Assembly: GCF_028657905.1 (NCBI RefSeq)
Contig: NZ_CP117781.1
Coordinates: forward strand, 1,364,001 to 1,428,000
Length of the DNA: 64,000 nt
DNA from: Burkholderia sp. FERM BP-3421
Lineage (GTDB): Bacteria; Pseudomonadota; Gammaproteobacteria; Burkholderiales; Burkholderiaceae
Reading direction: 5' to 3'
The notes under the pieces are model-generated. The model ran no database searches, was not told the DNA's origin, and saw nothing but the letters and a program-made list of their open reading frames with translations. Below are positions 44,962 through 53,352 of this stretch, one piece after another; the stretch's first letter is position 1, and each line of letters opens with the position of its first letter. Both the position numbers and the translations under genes were made by a program.

Positions 44962-45460
44962 TCTCCGAGGTGACGTCAGCAAGGGGGATGATCGGGCGAA
45001 GTCGAGAACGGAATCGCGAACAATCTCGGATTCAACCGAACCTTGCAAGAAATGTCCGCCGGAGCAGACGGGTGCACTCATGCGAAGCAGGCACGGCCCA
45101 AACTGGCCTGCTTATCGGTATCAAGCCCGTGTGACAGGCTTTGCGTTCGACACGGAGAATTGCCGTTGGAGTGATGAGTGGGAGTGGCTAGGGATCGATT
45201 TTGATGGGTTCAGGGCGAATGAATGCCTGCTACAGGAAGCCAAGGGGAACTACGATCAGTTCCTCGATGGGTCTATCCCCAGAGCGACAGATTTCTTCAC
45301 GGGGTGGGATGGGATGATGGAGCAGGCGCTGGAGCGGGCCAAGAAGGTGAAGGCAAATCCACCCACGCGACTCAGGTATTATTTTCAAGGACCGCTGACG
45401 TATCAGAAGATGTCGAGTCGCTTTCGCTTCCTCGGTATTGAGTCAGAACACTTTCCGTAA
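44849..45460 (+). CDS. T6SS nuclease effector, Tox-REase-5 domain (TseT-like), 203 aa
   Basis: Toxin with a hydrophobic Ala/Gly-rich N-terminus (residues 1-38), probably needed for loading or entry, and a C-terminal Tox-REase-5 nuclease domain (about residues 65-200). The restriction-endonuclease core shows as RYQARVTGF, WLGIDFDGF (Asp117/Asp119) and LLQEAKGNYDQFL (Glu130, Lys132, the E-x-K catalytic pair). A paired CKKCP motif precedes it. Expected to cut DNA in rival cells. AAGGGAG before the ATG supports this start despite overlap with the upstream gene. The Imm52 gene follows after 9 bp. Confidence 0.88.
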   Translation: MAVPFIPLVTALAAEAGPALSAIGSALLGGAAVAGIGSLRGDVSKGDDRAKSRTESRTISDSTEPCKKCPPEQTGALMRSRHGPNWPAYRYQARVTGFAFDTENCRWSDEWEWLGIDFDGFRANECLLQEAKGNYDQFLDGSIPRATDFFTGWDGMMEQALERAKKVKANPPTRLRYYFQGPLTYQKMSSRFRFLGIESEHFP

Positions 45461-45469
45461 GAAAGCATC

Positions 45470-46189
45470 ATGAAAATTGAGAGCATCATCAAGGCGGATG
45501 GGATTGCCCCGACGAATTTCGCCCTGACCTTTGCCAAAATTGGCGCAGTAATCGATGCGATGGCGGCCGGCGATGCGTCCGTCGCTCGCTCGAATTGGCG
45601 CATGAGGGGCGATACCCTCGAAGAAGCACAAAAGACTTCCGTGTATGCGGCTGATGGTTCGCCGGACCCGGCGGTGCTCACGGAGCTGGATGGCAAATAC
45701 CAAGGTCAGGGTAGCGCTGTCATCGGAATTTGGCTAAACGTGGCCGGCGATGACGTAGGCGGTTCGATTGAGACGATGGCCTGCGGGGGGGATTTTCCGG
45801 ATGTCGTCACCATTGACGTGCGAGGTGCGTTTCTCGATAGCAAGGAGCTTGTTGCCAGTGTGGTGAAGCGGCTGGCGCTGGAGTTTTCACCTGCGGTTGT
45901 TACTGCAGCGCCTGGCGGGTATGAGCAAAAGCAGGCATTTGATGATCGTCCCGGCGTCGGTTGGATGCTGTACCTGCCCATCGAATTTACCGCCCAGCAA
46001 ATTCCGGAAGCGCAGGAACTCATACCCGTGCATTCAGTTGACGGCAAGAAGCGGCTTGGCACGATCCTCGTCAGCATCAAGGACGAGGTGTTCTCGATCG
46101 ACAACGAGGAGCACTTGGTCGTTGCTCACAACATCGAAGCGCGGCTTATTTCGATGGATCTTCTGCCGCTGCTGGGCGAGATCGGTTGA
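45470..46189 (+). CDS. Imm52-family immunity protein (TsiT-like), 239 aa
   Basis: Cytoplasmic immunity protein. It follows the Tox-REase-5 effector by 9 bp, has no signal peptide, and reads as an alpha/beta protein with WRMRGDTLEEAQKTSVYAAD, DFPDVVTIDVRGAF and VGWMLYLPIEFTAQQIPEA segments that fit the Imm52 family, which pairs with Tox-REase-5 toxins. It would protect the producer from its own nuclease. The GC content is lower than average for this genome, like the rest of the cassette. Confidence 0.82.
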   Translation: MKIESIIKADGIAPTNFALTFAKIGAVIDAMAAGDASVARSNWRMRGDTLEEAQKTSVYAADGSPDPAVLTELDGKYQGQGSAVIGIWLNVAGDDVGGSIETMACGGDFPDVVTIDVRGAFLDSKELVASVVKRLALEFSPAVVTAAPGGYEQKQAFDDRPGVGWMLYLPIEFTAQQIPEAQELIPVHSVDGKKRLGTILVSIKDEVFSIDNEEHLVVAHNIEARLISMDLLPLLGEIG

Positions 46190-46285
46190 GCGTCGGACGT
46201 CTTACGTGGCTTCGGTGACTGGTCGGCGGAGGAGCGAAAGGGTAAAAAGCCACCATCGCCCCGATTCAGCTATTGATTCTATGCA

Positions 46286-46525
46286 TTAGTTTTCGTATCT
46301 AAGTGCGAGGATTGAGCACCCAATAAAAGAAACGAAGCTTACCAGTCTAAGAAAAGAAGTTGCGAATCCATCGCTAGAAAGAAAATAAATCAAATACCAA
46401 GATATTCCGTTATATGTACTTGGTGCATTAAATCCTTTGCAAAAATCAAATATGGCAGCCGCGACGAGAAAAAGTGCCCAATTCGATAGTTGGCGTTCGC
46501 TATCTGTCAAATTATTTGATCCTGT
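46286..46525 (-). pseudogene. Membrane protein gene truncated by the insertion sequence
   Basis: AT-rich reading frame on the minus strand, coding for about 80 residues with two hydrophobic helices (WALFLVAAAIFDFCKGF and FLRLVSFVSFIGCSILALRY). Upstream of 46525 the frame enters the IS3-family end, and the codons there derive from the element, so the native start has been lost. Convergent with the immunity gene. It may have been another island gene; function unknown. Confidence 0.55.
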
Positions 46526-46595
46526 TGACCTGGGACGTTTCTTGTAGCCATTTGGCAAGTGAGTTCTCTTTTATCCTAGAGGCAAGGAGAACTCG

Positions 46596-46859
46596 ATGAA
46601 GAAGCGATTTACCGACGAGCAAATCATCCGGATCTTGCGCGAGGCCGAAAGCCGGGACGAACCGGTGAAGGAGCAGTGCAAGCGCCACAACATCTCGGAA
46701 CAGACGTTCTATCGTTGGCGCAACAAGTTCGGTGGCATGGATGTGGCCGACGCCCGCCGGCTCAAGGATCTGGAATCGGAGAATGATCGGCTCAAGCGCC
46801 TGATCGCTGAGCAGATGCTGGTGATCGACGGTCTGAAGGAATTCAGCCGAAAAAAATGA
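46596..46859 (+). CDS. IS3-family transposase OrfA, 87 aa
   Basis: HTH protein of IS3-type elements: MKKRFTDEQIIRILREAE, then HNISEQTFYRWRNKFGGM, then a leucine-zipper-like helix (LKDLESENDRLKRLIAEQML). A run of seven A at 46850-46856, right before the stop, is the likely -1 frameshift site that makes the OrfAB transposase. The gene is intact, but its partner is broken. Confidence 0.9.
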   Translation: MKKRFTDEQIIRILREAESRDEPVKEQCKRHNISEQTFYRWRNKFGGMDVADARRLKDLESENDRLKRLIAEQMLVIDGLKEFSRKK

Positions 46860-47533
46860 GTACCCCAACGGGCCGGCGCGAAGCGCTGGAAGTCCTGACT
46901 CGGCGGGGTCTCTCGCAACGCAAGGCATGTTGCTATCTGGGGCTGATTCGCCGGGTGGCTACCTATACGCTCAAGCAACCGGAGAAGGATCGGAGCCTGG
47001 GCGAGCAACTGATGGCGGCCGCGCAGGAAGTGCCGCGCTTCGGCTACCGGCGGATGTCGGCCTGGCTGGCGATGGGCGAATCGCGCGTGCGGCGAATGTG
47101 GCGAGCCTTGCAGCTCAACATTCCTCGGCGGCGTCCGCGCCGTCGTCGTTGTGGCAACGACATTCGCTTGCCCGGTGCGACACAACCCAATTCGGTATGG
47201 AGCTATGACTTTGTGCACGACCAGTTGGTGGACGGGCGGGCGTTGAAGATGCTCTGCGTGATCGATGAATACACCCGCGAGTGCCTTGCGATCGAAGTCG
47301 GCGCCAGCTTGCGGTCGCAGGATGTGATCTTGACGCTGTCGCGACTGATGCGGCTGTACGGCAAGCCAGCGTTCGTTCGGCCTGACAACGGCGCTGAATT
47401 TACCGCTGCCAAGGTCATGCAGCTGGCTGCGAGACGCTGCAATCGGTCCGGCCTTCATCGCGCCAGGCAGTCCGTGGCAAAACGGGTTCGTCGAGAGCTT
47501 CAACGGCAAGTTGCGTGACGAATTGCTGAACCG

Positions 47534-47541
47534 GGAATCGT
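47534..47541 (+). repeat. Left copy of 8-bp target-site duplication
   Basis: GGAATCGT directly before the IS256-family element; an identical GGAATCGT follows it at 48913-48920. Eight bp is the usual duplication for IS256-type transposition, confirming the element ends. Confidence 0.92.
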
Positions 47542-48912
47542 GGACCTGTCCGGGATTTTGTGGGCGGGGCATATCATGAGAGGTAAAAGTCATGGATATG
47601 CCGATGCCGAAAAAACGAACAGCCGCTGCGCAGGCGGCGGAGCGGGGCCCGCTGCCGGACCTGCCCAAAGAACTGCTTGACCAGTTGGTTACTGGTCCAA
47701 TGACGCCAGCCGAGGTGCAGAACCTGATGCTGGCCTTCAACAAGGCACTCATCGAGCGCGCCATGGGTGCTGAGATGAATTTGCACCTGGGTTACCCGTC
47801 CGGACAGCCCAAGCCACCTGGACAGGCCAACGAGCGCAACGGTGCCAGCGGCAAGACGGTCATGACGGAGCGCGGCCCGGTCCGGGTCGAAGTGCCTCGT
47901 GATCGCGACGGTAGCTTCGAGCCAATCCTGATTCCCAAGCACGAGCGCCGCTTTACCGGTTTCGATGAGCGCATCATCGCGATGTACGCGCGCGGCATGA
48001 GCGTACGCGAGATTCAAGCGTTTCTGGCAGAGAGCTACGGTACCGAGGTGTCTCCCGATTTCATCAGTTCGGTAACCGACGAGGTCATGGCCGAGGCTTT
48101 CGCCTGGCAAAGCCGGCCGCTCGAAACAATGTATCCGGTGGTGTTCTTCGACGCGCTGCGGGTCAAGATCCGCGATGACGGAATCGTCAGCAACAAGGCC
48201 GTGTATCTGGCACTGGGCATCCAGGCTGACGGCCAGCGCGACGTGCTGGGGCTGTGGATCGAGCAGACCGAGGGCGCCAAGTTCTGGCTCAAGGTATTCA
48301 ATGAACTGAAGGTACGCGGCTGCCAGGATATTCTGATTGCCGTGGTTGACGGTCTGAAAGGACTTCCCGAGGCAATCGGCACGGTTTATCCCCAGACTAC
48401 CGTGCAGACCTGCATCGTGCATCTGATCCGTAATAGTTTGGAGTTTGCCAGCTACAAGGATCGCAGCGTACTCGCCAGAGCGTTGCGCCCGATCTATGCC
48501 GCGGCCAGTGCGCAAGCGGCCCAGCAAGCGCTACAGGATTTCGCCGAGGGTCCATGGGGAAACAAGTATCCGATGATCGTCCAGTGCTGGCAGCGCGCCT
48601 GGGAGCACGTCACACCGTTCTTCGTGTTTCCGCCGGACATTCGGCGAGTGGTTTACACCACAAACGCCATTGAGAGTTTGAACATGCAACTGCGCAAGAT
48701 CATCAAGACCCGCGGTCACTTCCCACACGACGAAGCCGCCGTCAAACTGCTCTGGCTCGCGCTGCGCAACGTGCTGGCCAAGTCGGTACGAACGACCTTC
48801 GACTGGAAATCCGCGATGAACCAGTTTGCTATTCTGTTCGGGGAGCGATTTACGCAAGCCCGCTGATCACTGGTTGTTCAACCGCCTCGCCCACAAAAAT
48901 GCGGACAGGTCC
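47542..48912 (+). mobile_element. IS256-family insertion sequence, 1371 bp
   Basis: Complete element with terminal inverted repeats of about 28 bp starting GGACCTGTCC at each end (a few mismatches inward), flanked by perfect 8-bp direct repeats. It carries one full-length transposase gene and is likely active. It inserted into the older IS3-family element. Confidence 0.93.
47592..48866 (+). CDS. IS256-family (Mutator-type) transposase, 424 aa
   Basis: DDE transposase of the IS256/MULE group. The catalytic residues are visible in VVFFDALRVKIRDDG (Asp), LIAVVDGLKGLPEAI (Asp) and TTNAIESLNMQLRK (Glu). The C-x2-H-like segment TCIVHLIRNSLEF is typical. Full length, so it can support transposition. 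GAGAGG precedes the ATG. Confidence 0.94.
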   Translation: MDMPMPKKRTAAAQAAERGPLPDLPKELLDQLVTGPMTPAEVQNLMLAFNKALIERAMGAEMNLHLGYPSGQPKPPGQANERNGASGKTVMTERGPVRVEVPRDRDGSFEPILIPKHERRFTGFDERIIAMYARGMSVREIQAFLAESYGTEVSPDFISSVTDEVMAEAFAWQSRPLETMYPVVFFDALRVKIRDDGIVSNKAVYLALGIQADGQRDVLGLWIEQTEGAKFWLKVFNELKVRGCQDILIAVVDGLKGLPEAIGTVYPQTTVQTCIVHLIRNSLEFASYKDRSVLARALRPIYAAASAQAAQQALQDFAEGPWGNKYPMIVQCWQRAWEHVTPFFVFPPDIRRVVYTTNAIESLNMQLRKIIKTRGHFPHDEAAVKLLWLALRNVLAKSVRTTFDWKSAMNQFAILFGERFTQAR

Positions 48913-48920
48913 GGAATCGT
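48913..48920 (+). repeat. Right copy of 8-bp target-site duplication
   Basis: GGAATCGT, identical to 47534-47541. Confidence 0.92.
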
Positions 48921-49102
48921 TCCGCAGCCGTGCCGAGGCCAAGGTACTCATCGAACGCTGGCGGCAGTTCTACAACGAGCGCGGGCCCCATAGCGCGCAT
49001 CGCTATCAACCTCCGGCCACGGTCCGTCGAGCCTGGTTGGATTCCGATAATATCGACGCGAGACTCACTGCCTGATTGGTCACAAAATTCAGCCTCAGGT
49101 CA

Positions 49103-49908
49103 CAGTGCTTCCCTACGTCCATGCAAACCGTTTGTGTGACCGCATTCAATCGCGTTCTGAGTGAAAATGTGATTTCAATCAGACATCATCCCCCAGTGGT
49201 TGACAATTCAGTGTTGCGCACACGACTCCGCGCACCAAACCTAAGCGCGATTCTCAAATCCACTTAAAATTTTTATCACAAGTCAAATAAAGTTTGACTG
49301 GTGCAATTTTTGATTGTTATCTTGTGCCCCGAGAGCTATCGCAGTTTGGTCTAAACCAAACAAAATGCTAACAGAAATATTTAGTTATACATACATTTCA
49401 GGAGTGGGTGCCAGATCAAGAGGGCGCAAGGGCACTCAGTCACGATTTTCAAATCCGGTAGGAATCCCGGCCGCTATAGATCGAATGTACGGAGTACGGA
49501 TATTCCTGATTCGTGCATTCCGGTGGCCGTGGATGATCCCGTGGCCACCGAAGCGGCGGCGGGAAGACGTGCGGAGAGGCCGCTGAATACGTCCGGGCTC
49601 CGGGCGTTGTATTCCTCAAGCATTTCATCCGGCAGACTCCGGACGAGTCCGTAATGACCGCCGAAGCCGAGAATTCAGGCGCCGCCGCATGCCGGACATG
49701 GCTTGTGGGATATAAGTAGGAGTGCAAAATATATCGATTGATGAATGAAGGTCTCGATGAGACGGGTTCCAGTGGGGTCGACGCGCCACGGCCGATGCGC
49801 CTAGATCAATGGTTTCCTTTGGAGAAGGAGGTATCCGGCGTCAACGTATGACGTCACGGCCACGCAGATCGTCCAATTTTCAAGATCAATCATCAGGAGT
49901 GCTGAAAT
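49103..49908. other. Intergenic region between insertion sequence and S53 protease
   Basis: No supported gene. The first 300 bp are AT-rich, unlike the rest of the genome, and probably part of the acquired island. Near 49519-49546 GGTGGCC and GGCCACC form an interrupted inverted repeat. The protease ribosome site AGGAGTG is at about 49895. Confidence 0.4.
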
Positions 49909-51738
49909 ATGTCGGTTTCTGAAAACGAAATATCACGCGCATTGACGCGTGGACGTCTGGCGATTGCATTGACCGTTGCGCTCGCGGCATACGGCACGAC
50001 GGTGGCGGCGCAAACCCAAACCACCGAAGCAGGAAGCTGGGTGCACACGCGAAATCACGTGCACGCGGAAGTGGCTGGGGGGCAGTTCACCAGTGATGCG
50101 AAGGATGCGGAGCCGCTGGCGATTGCCGTTACGATGAAGCTTCGCAACGAGGGGGCATTGGATCAGTTCATCAAGGAGGCGCATCGCCCTGGCAGCGCGT
50201 CGTATCAGAAATTCCTGAGCACGGATGAGAGCGTGGCCACGTATACGCCTACCGAGCAGCAGGTGCAAGCCGTGGTGGACCACCTGACCCGGGCGGGCTT
50301 CACCAACGTGCAGGTCGCGCCCAACCGGATGCTCGTGACGGCGCAAGGGACGGTAGGCATGGCGCGCTCGGCGTTCCGCACGACGATCGGCCACTTCAAC
50401 GTTCACGGTCGCGACGCGATCGCCAATACGGCGAACGTGGAGGTGCCGGCGGCGCTCGGCGATACGGTGGATCGGGTGCTCGGGCTGCAAACGTTGAATC
50501 AGCCGCGGGTTTATTCGATGCCCGTCCAGAAGCTGAAACCCGCTTACTCGGTCGTCACCAGCGTCGACGGCAATCCGAATGCGCATGGCTACAAACCGCA
50601 GGAATTCGCGACGGTGTACGACGCCGGCAGTCTTGCCGCCGCGACGTCAACCGCGGTGGCTATCGTGGGTTGGGGTTCCATGACGACGTCCGCGGCGGAC
50701 CTGGTCAAGATGGAGAAAGACCAGGGCATTCCGCAAACGCCTACGACGATCAAGGCCTATGGCGGATCGAAGGGCGCCACCGGCAACGACGACTCCGGGC
50801 AGGGCGAATGGGCAATGGATGCGCAGGCGATCGCCGGCACCAGCGGCGGCGTGAAAAGCCTGACTTTCTATACCGCCTACAGTAACTACGGGCGCAACGG
50901 CAGCACCGTCACGACCGCTGGCCTCGTCGCGGCGATCAATGGCGCTGTCAGCGACAATACCGCCAAGGTCATCAACATGTCCTGGGGTGACGGCGGCGAA
51001 GTGTGCACCTTGAATGGTCAGGCCAACACCGACACCGCCTGGGCGGATTCGTATTTCAAGCTTGGCGTGGCCCAAGGGCAAACCTTCTCGGTTTCATCGG
51101 GCGACAATGGCGCTTATCCTTGCCCGACCGCGGCTCAAGCCGGTACCAACTTCAACGGCGAATACGGTGACAAGACTCAAGCAGCCGTGAGCTATCCCGC
51201 CAGTTCGCAGTACGTCGTCGCGGTTGGCGGCACGACGCTGAGCACGACGGTCACGGACAGCTACATCTCCGAAAAAGTATGGCCGTATAGCGGTGGCGGC
51301 GTCAGCAAGATTGAGGCAAAACCAGCCTGGCAAAGCAATGTCTCCGGAAATTATCGGGCAGTTCCTGACGTGGCGTTCGATGCGGACTGGACCAATTCGC
51401 CGATCATCTACTACCTGACCGCCAACTCGCAGAACCCCCTGCCCAACGGATCCGGGTACTACAACAACGGCGGAACGAGTTTGGCGTCGCCGCTCTTCGT
51501 CGGCTCGTGGGCCCGCCTGGAGAGCGCGCACACGAACTCGATCGGCTTTGCCGCGCCGGCCCTCTACGCGTATGGCAAGACGCTGCCGGTGCATGACGTC
51601 ACCAGCGGCAGCAACGGCGCCTATTCGGCCGCTGCCGGCTGGGACCACGCATCCGGCTGGGGCAGCTTCGACATCTCCGCTATCAACAACTTCATCAACA
51701 GCACGCCAGGCTTCATCTCGACGTCCAATCAGCACTGA
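49909..51738 (+). CDS. Secreted S53 serine-carboxyl peptidase (sedolisin / pseudomonapepsin type), 609 aa
   Basis: Extracellular acid protease of family S53, subtilisin-fold with a Ser-Glu-Asp triad. A signal peptide (ending VAA-QTQ) is followed by a propeptide of about 170 residues (ending near the PVQKLKP segment) that is cut off on activation. Catalytic residues are seen in GQGEWAMDAQ (Glu300, Asp304) and GGTSLASP (Ser524); the C-terminal GWDHASGWGSFD contains the calcium-binding end of the family. Length and order fit Pseudomonas-type carboxyl proteinase. Active at low pH; host or saprophytic protein breakdown is likely. Confidence 0.92.
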   Translation: MSVSENEISRALTRGRLAIALTVALAAYGTTVAAQTQTTEAGSWVHTRNHVHAEVAGGQFTSDAKDAEPLAIAVTMKLRNEGALDQFIKEAHRPGSASYQKFLSTDESVATYTPTEQQVQAVVDHLTRAGFTNVQVAPNRMLVTAQGTVGMARSAFRTTIGHFNVHGRDAIANTANVEVPAALGDTVDRVLGLQTLNQPRVYSMPVQKLKPAYSVVTSVDGNPNAHGYKPQEFATVYDAGSLAAATSTAVAIVGWGSMTTSAADLVKMEKDQGIPQTPTTIKAYGGSKGATGNDDSGQGEWAMDAQAIAGTSGGVKSLTFYTAYSNYGRNGSTVTTAGLVAAINGAVSDNTAKVINMSWGDGGEVCTLNGQANTDTAWADSYFKLGVAQGQTFSVSSGDNGAYPCPTAAQAGTNFNGEYGDKTQAAVSYPASSQYVVAVGGTTLSTTVTDSYISEKVWPYSGGGVSKIEAKPAWQSNVSGNYRAVPDVAFDADWTNSPIIYYLTANSQNPLPNGSGYYNNGGTSLASPLFVGSWARLESAHTNSIGFAAPALYAYGKTLPVHDVTSGSNGAYSAAAGWDHASGWGSFDISAINNFINSTPGFISTSNQH

Positions 51739-51913
51739 TTCCAGGTACCTACTGATCGTTGGCGGGCGGGTTCGTGAAGGACTCGCCCGGAACTTTGGAG
51801 GTTCTGTCGCAGCAGTTCTTGTCGGTCGATGTGTGAGGCGATAATGACGGCCCGGCTGGCCCCCGAGCCACACGACGGAGGCTGTTTGCATCAAGCCTCG
51901 TTCTCACTCCTCC

Positions 51914-52597
51914 CTACGCATCCGCCCACTTCCTCAACAGGTTGTGATAAACCCCCGTCAACGCAATGACCACCGAATCCTTCGCCCCTTTCTCGGCGGA
52001 CAGCGCCTGAATCTGCGTATCGAGCTGAAACAGCAGCGTCCGGTCACCATCATCGCGCACCATGCTCTGAATCCAGAAGAACGACGCCACCCGCGCGCCG
52101 CGCGTGACAGGCGCCACGTGATGCAGGCTCGACGCCGGATACAACACGAGATCGCCCGCCGGCAGCTTCGCGCGATGCACGCCGAAGGTGTCCTCGACGC
52201 ACAGCTCGCCGCCGTCATACGCATCCGGTTCTTCGAGAAACAGCGTCGCCGACAGATCGCTGCGCACCCTGAAATCGGTGCCGCGCAGCAACCGGATCGC
52301 ATTGTCGACATGCGTGCCGAAGGCCTCGCCGCCTTCATAACGGTTGAACAGCGGTGGAAACACCTTGAGCGGCAGCGCGGCCGAGAAGAACAGCGGATGG
52401 CGCGCGAGCGCGTCCTCGATCGCCTGGCCCACCGCACGCGCGGCGGGCGACCCTTCCGGCAACTGCCGATTGCGTTTCGCGAGCGCCGATTGCGCGCCCG
52501 AGGTCGCGTTGCCGTCGGTCCATTCCGCGCTGTCGAGCAGCGCGCGGCATTGCCCGACCTGTTCCTGGGTCAGCACGCCGGGGATGTGCAGCATCAT
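51914..52597 (-). CDS. piuC: PKHD-type Fe(II)/2-oxoglutarate hydroxylase (PiuC/YbiX family), 227 aa
   Basis: Dioxygenase of the PKHD-hydroxylase family. Iron ligands are visible in AFGTHVDNAIR (His-x-Asp) and SSLHHVAPVTRG (His), with the 2-oxoglutarate Arg in TRGARVASFFWIQSM. Starts with MMLHIPGVLTQEQ; the first of two adjacent ATGs is taken. It overlaps the Sel1 gene by 4 bp and forms an operon with it and a TonB receptor. PiuC-type genes are conserved beside catecholate siderophore receptors and are iron-repressed, but their substrate is not established. Confidence 0.9.
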   Translation of the reverse strand: MMLHIPGVLTQEQVGQCRALLDSAEWTDGNATSGAQSALAKRNRQLPEGSPAARAVGQAIEDALARHPLFFSAALPLKVFPPLFNRYEGGEAFGTHVDNAIRLLRGTDFRVRSDLSATLFLEEPDAYDGGELCVEDTFGVHRAKLPAGDLVLYPASSLHHVAPVTRGARVASFFWIQSMVRDDGDRTLLFQLDTQIQALSAEKGAKDSVVIALTGVYHNLLRKWADA

Positions 52598-53352
52598 GAT
52601 GCGGATTCCGTGGAGGCGGCGGCCTGCGCATGCGCGACCGCGCGGAACGCGGCGAGCGGCGAATCCGCCAGATGGGCGCGCATTTTTTCGAGGAACGCGG
52701 GCGTCGCGGTGCGCGGCACGCGCGCCAGCCATTCGAGCGCCTCGGCCACGCGGCCCTGCTCGCCGAGCAGGCGGGCCAGGTTGAACTGGCCTCGGAAATC
52801 GCCGCCCTCGGCGGCGCGCCGGTAGTAATCGAGCGCGGCGTCGCGGTTCGCCTCGACCACCCAGCCGTCCTCGTAGAAGCCGCCGATCAGGTTCTGCGAT
52901 TTCGCATGACCAAGCGCCGCCGCCTTCTCGAACCACGCGAGCGCTTCCGCTCGATCTTCCTCGATGCCGTTGCCGAGCGCGAGCGCAGTCGCGTAGTTGT
53001 ACATACCCCAGTCGAGCCCCGCGCGCGCGGCTTCGCGATACCAGTACACGGCGACGCTCGCGCACGCGGCGGTGCCCCAGCCGAATTCGTAGCAGCGGCC
53101 GAGCATGTTCATGCCCATCGGGTGAGCGGCCTGCGCCGCATGCCGGAACCAGCGGAGCGCGGCCGCCGGATCGCGCGCGACGCCCTGTCCGTCGAGCAGA
53201 TATTGCCCGTACACGGCCTGCGCCTCGACGACGCCGTTCTCGGCCGCCGCCGCAACCCACGCGGCGGCGATCTCGGGCGGCCCGGCGAGCAGTGCGGCGA
53301 AGCGGTCGGGCGAGACCGCCGCCAGCTCGCGCAGCGAAACCGGCTGCGCCAT
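52594..53352 (-). CDS. Sel1-repeat protein, 252 aa
   Basis: Solenoid of about four to five Sel1 repeats of 36 residues (for example AVYGQYLLDGQGVARDPAAA, LRWFRHAAQ and NLIGGFYEDG), used for protein-protein contacts. No signal peptide, so cytoplasmic. It is the middle gene of the TonB receptor-Sel1-piuC operon; its start overlaps the receptor stop (TGATG) and its stop overlaps the piuC start. This gene order is recurrent in beta- and gamma-proteobacteria, but the task of the Sel1 protein is unknown. Confidence 0.85.
   Translation of the reverse strand: MAQPVSLRELAAVSPDRFAALLAGPPEIAAAWVAAAAENGVVEAQAVYGQYLLDGQGVARDPAAALRWFRHAAQAAHPMGMNMLGRCYEFGWGTAACASVAVYWYREAARAGLDWGMYNYATALALGNGIEEDRAEALAWFEKAAALGHAKSQNLIGGFYEDGWVVEANRDAALDYYRRAAEGGDFRGQFNLARLLGEQGRVAEALEWLARVPRTATPAFLEKMRAHLADSPLAAFRAVAHAQAAASTESAS

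Larger units (their letters stand above)
46856..49075 (+). pseudogene. IS3-family transposase OrfB, frameshifted and split by IS256-family element
   Basis: Integrase-core transposase. Visible: YDFVHDQLVDGRALKMLCVID (first Asp) and FVRPDNGAEFTA (second Asp). An extra C at about 47423 shifts the frame; the correct frame would continue WLRDAAIGPAFIAPGSPWQN and VESFNGKLRDE (catalytic Glu). At 47541 the gene is split by an IS256-family element, and its end resumes at 48921 (IERWRQFYNERGPHSAHRY, stop at 49075). Two independent lesions, so this copy is dead. Confidence 0.88.
46526..49102 (+). mobile_element. IS3-family insertion sequence, interrupted by an IS256-family element
   Basis: Left end TGACCTGGGACG at 46526 and right end AGCCTCAGGTCA at 49102 match as inverted repeats in 9 of 12 bases. 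Between them lie orfA, a seven-A slippage stretch and a broken orfB. Without the inner element it is about 1200 bp, usual for the family. The flanking bases do not give an obvious target duplication, so the exact ends are uncertain by a few bases. Confidence 0.8.
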
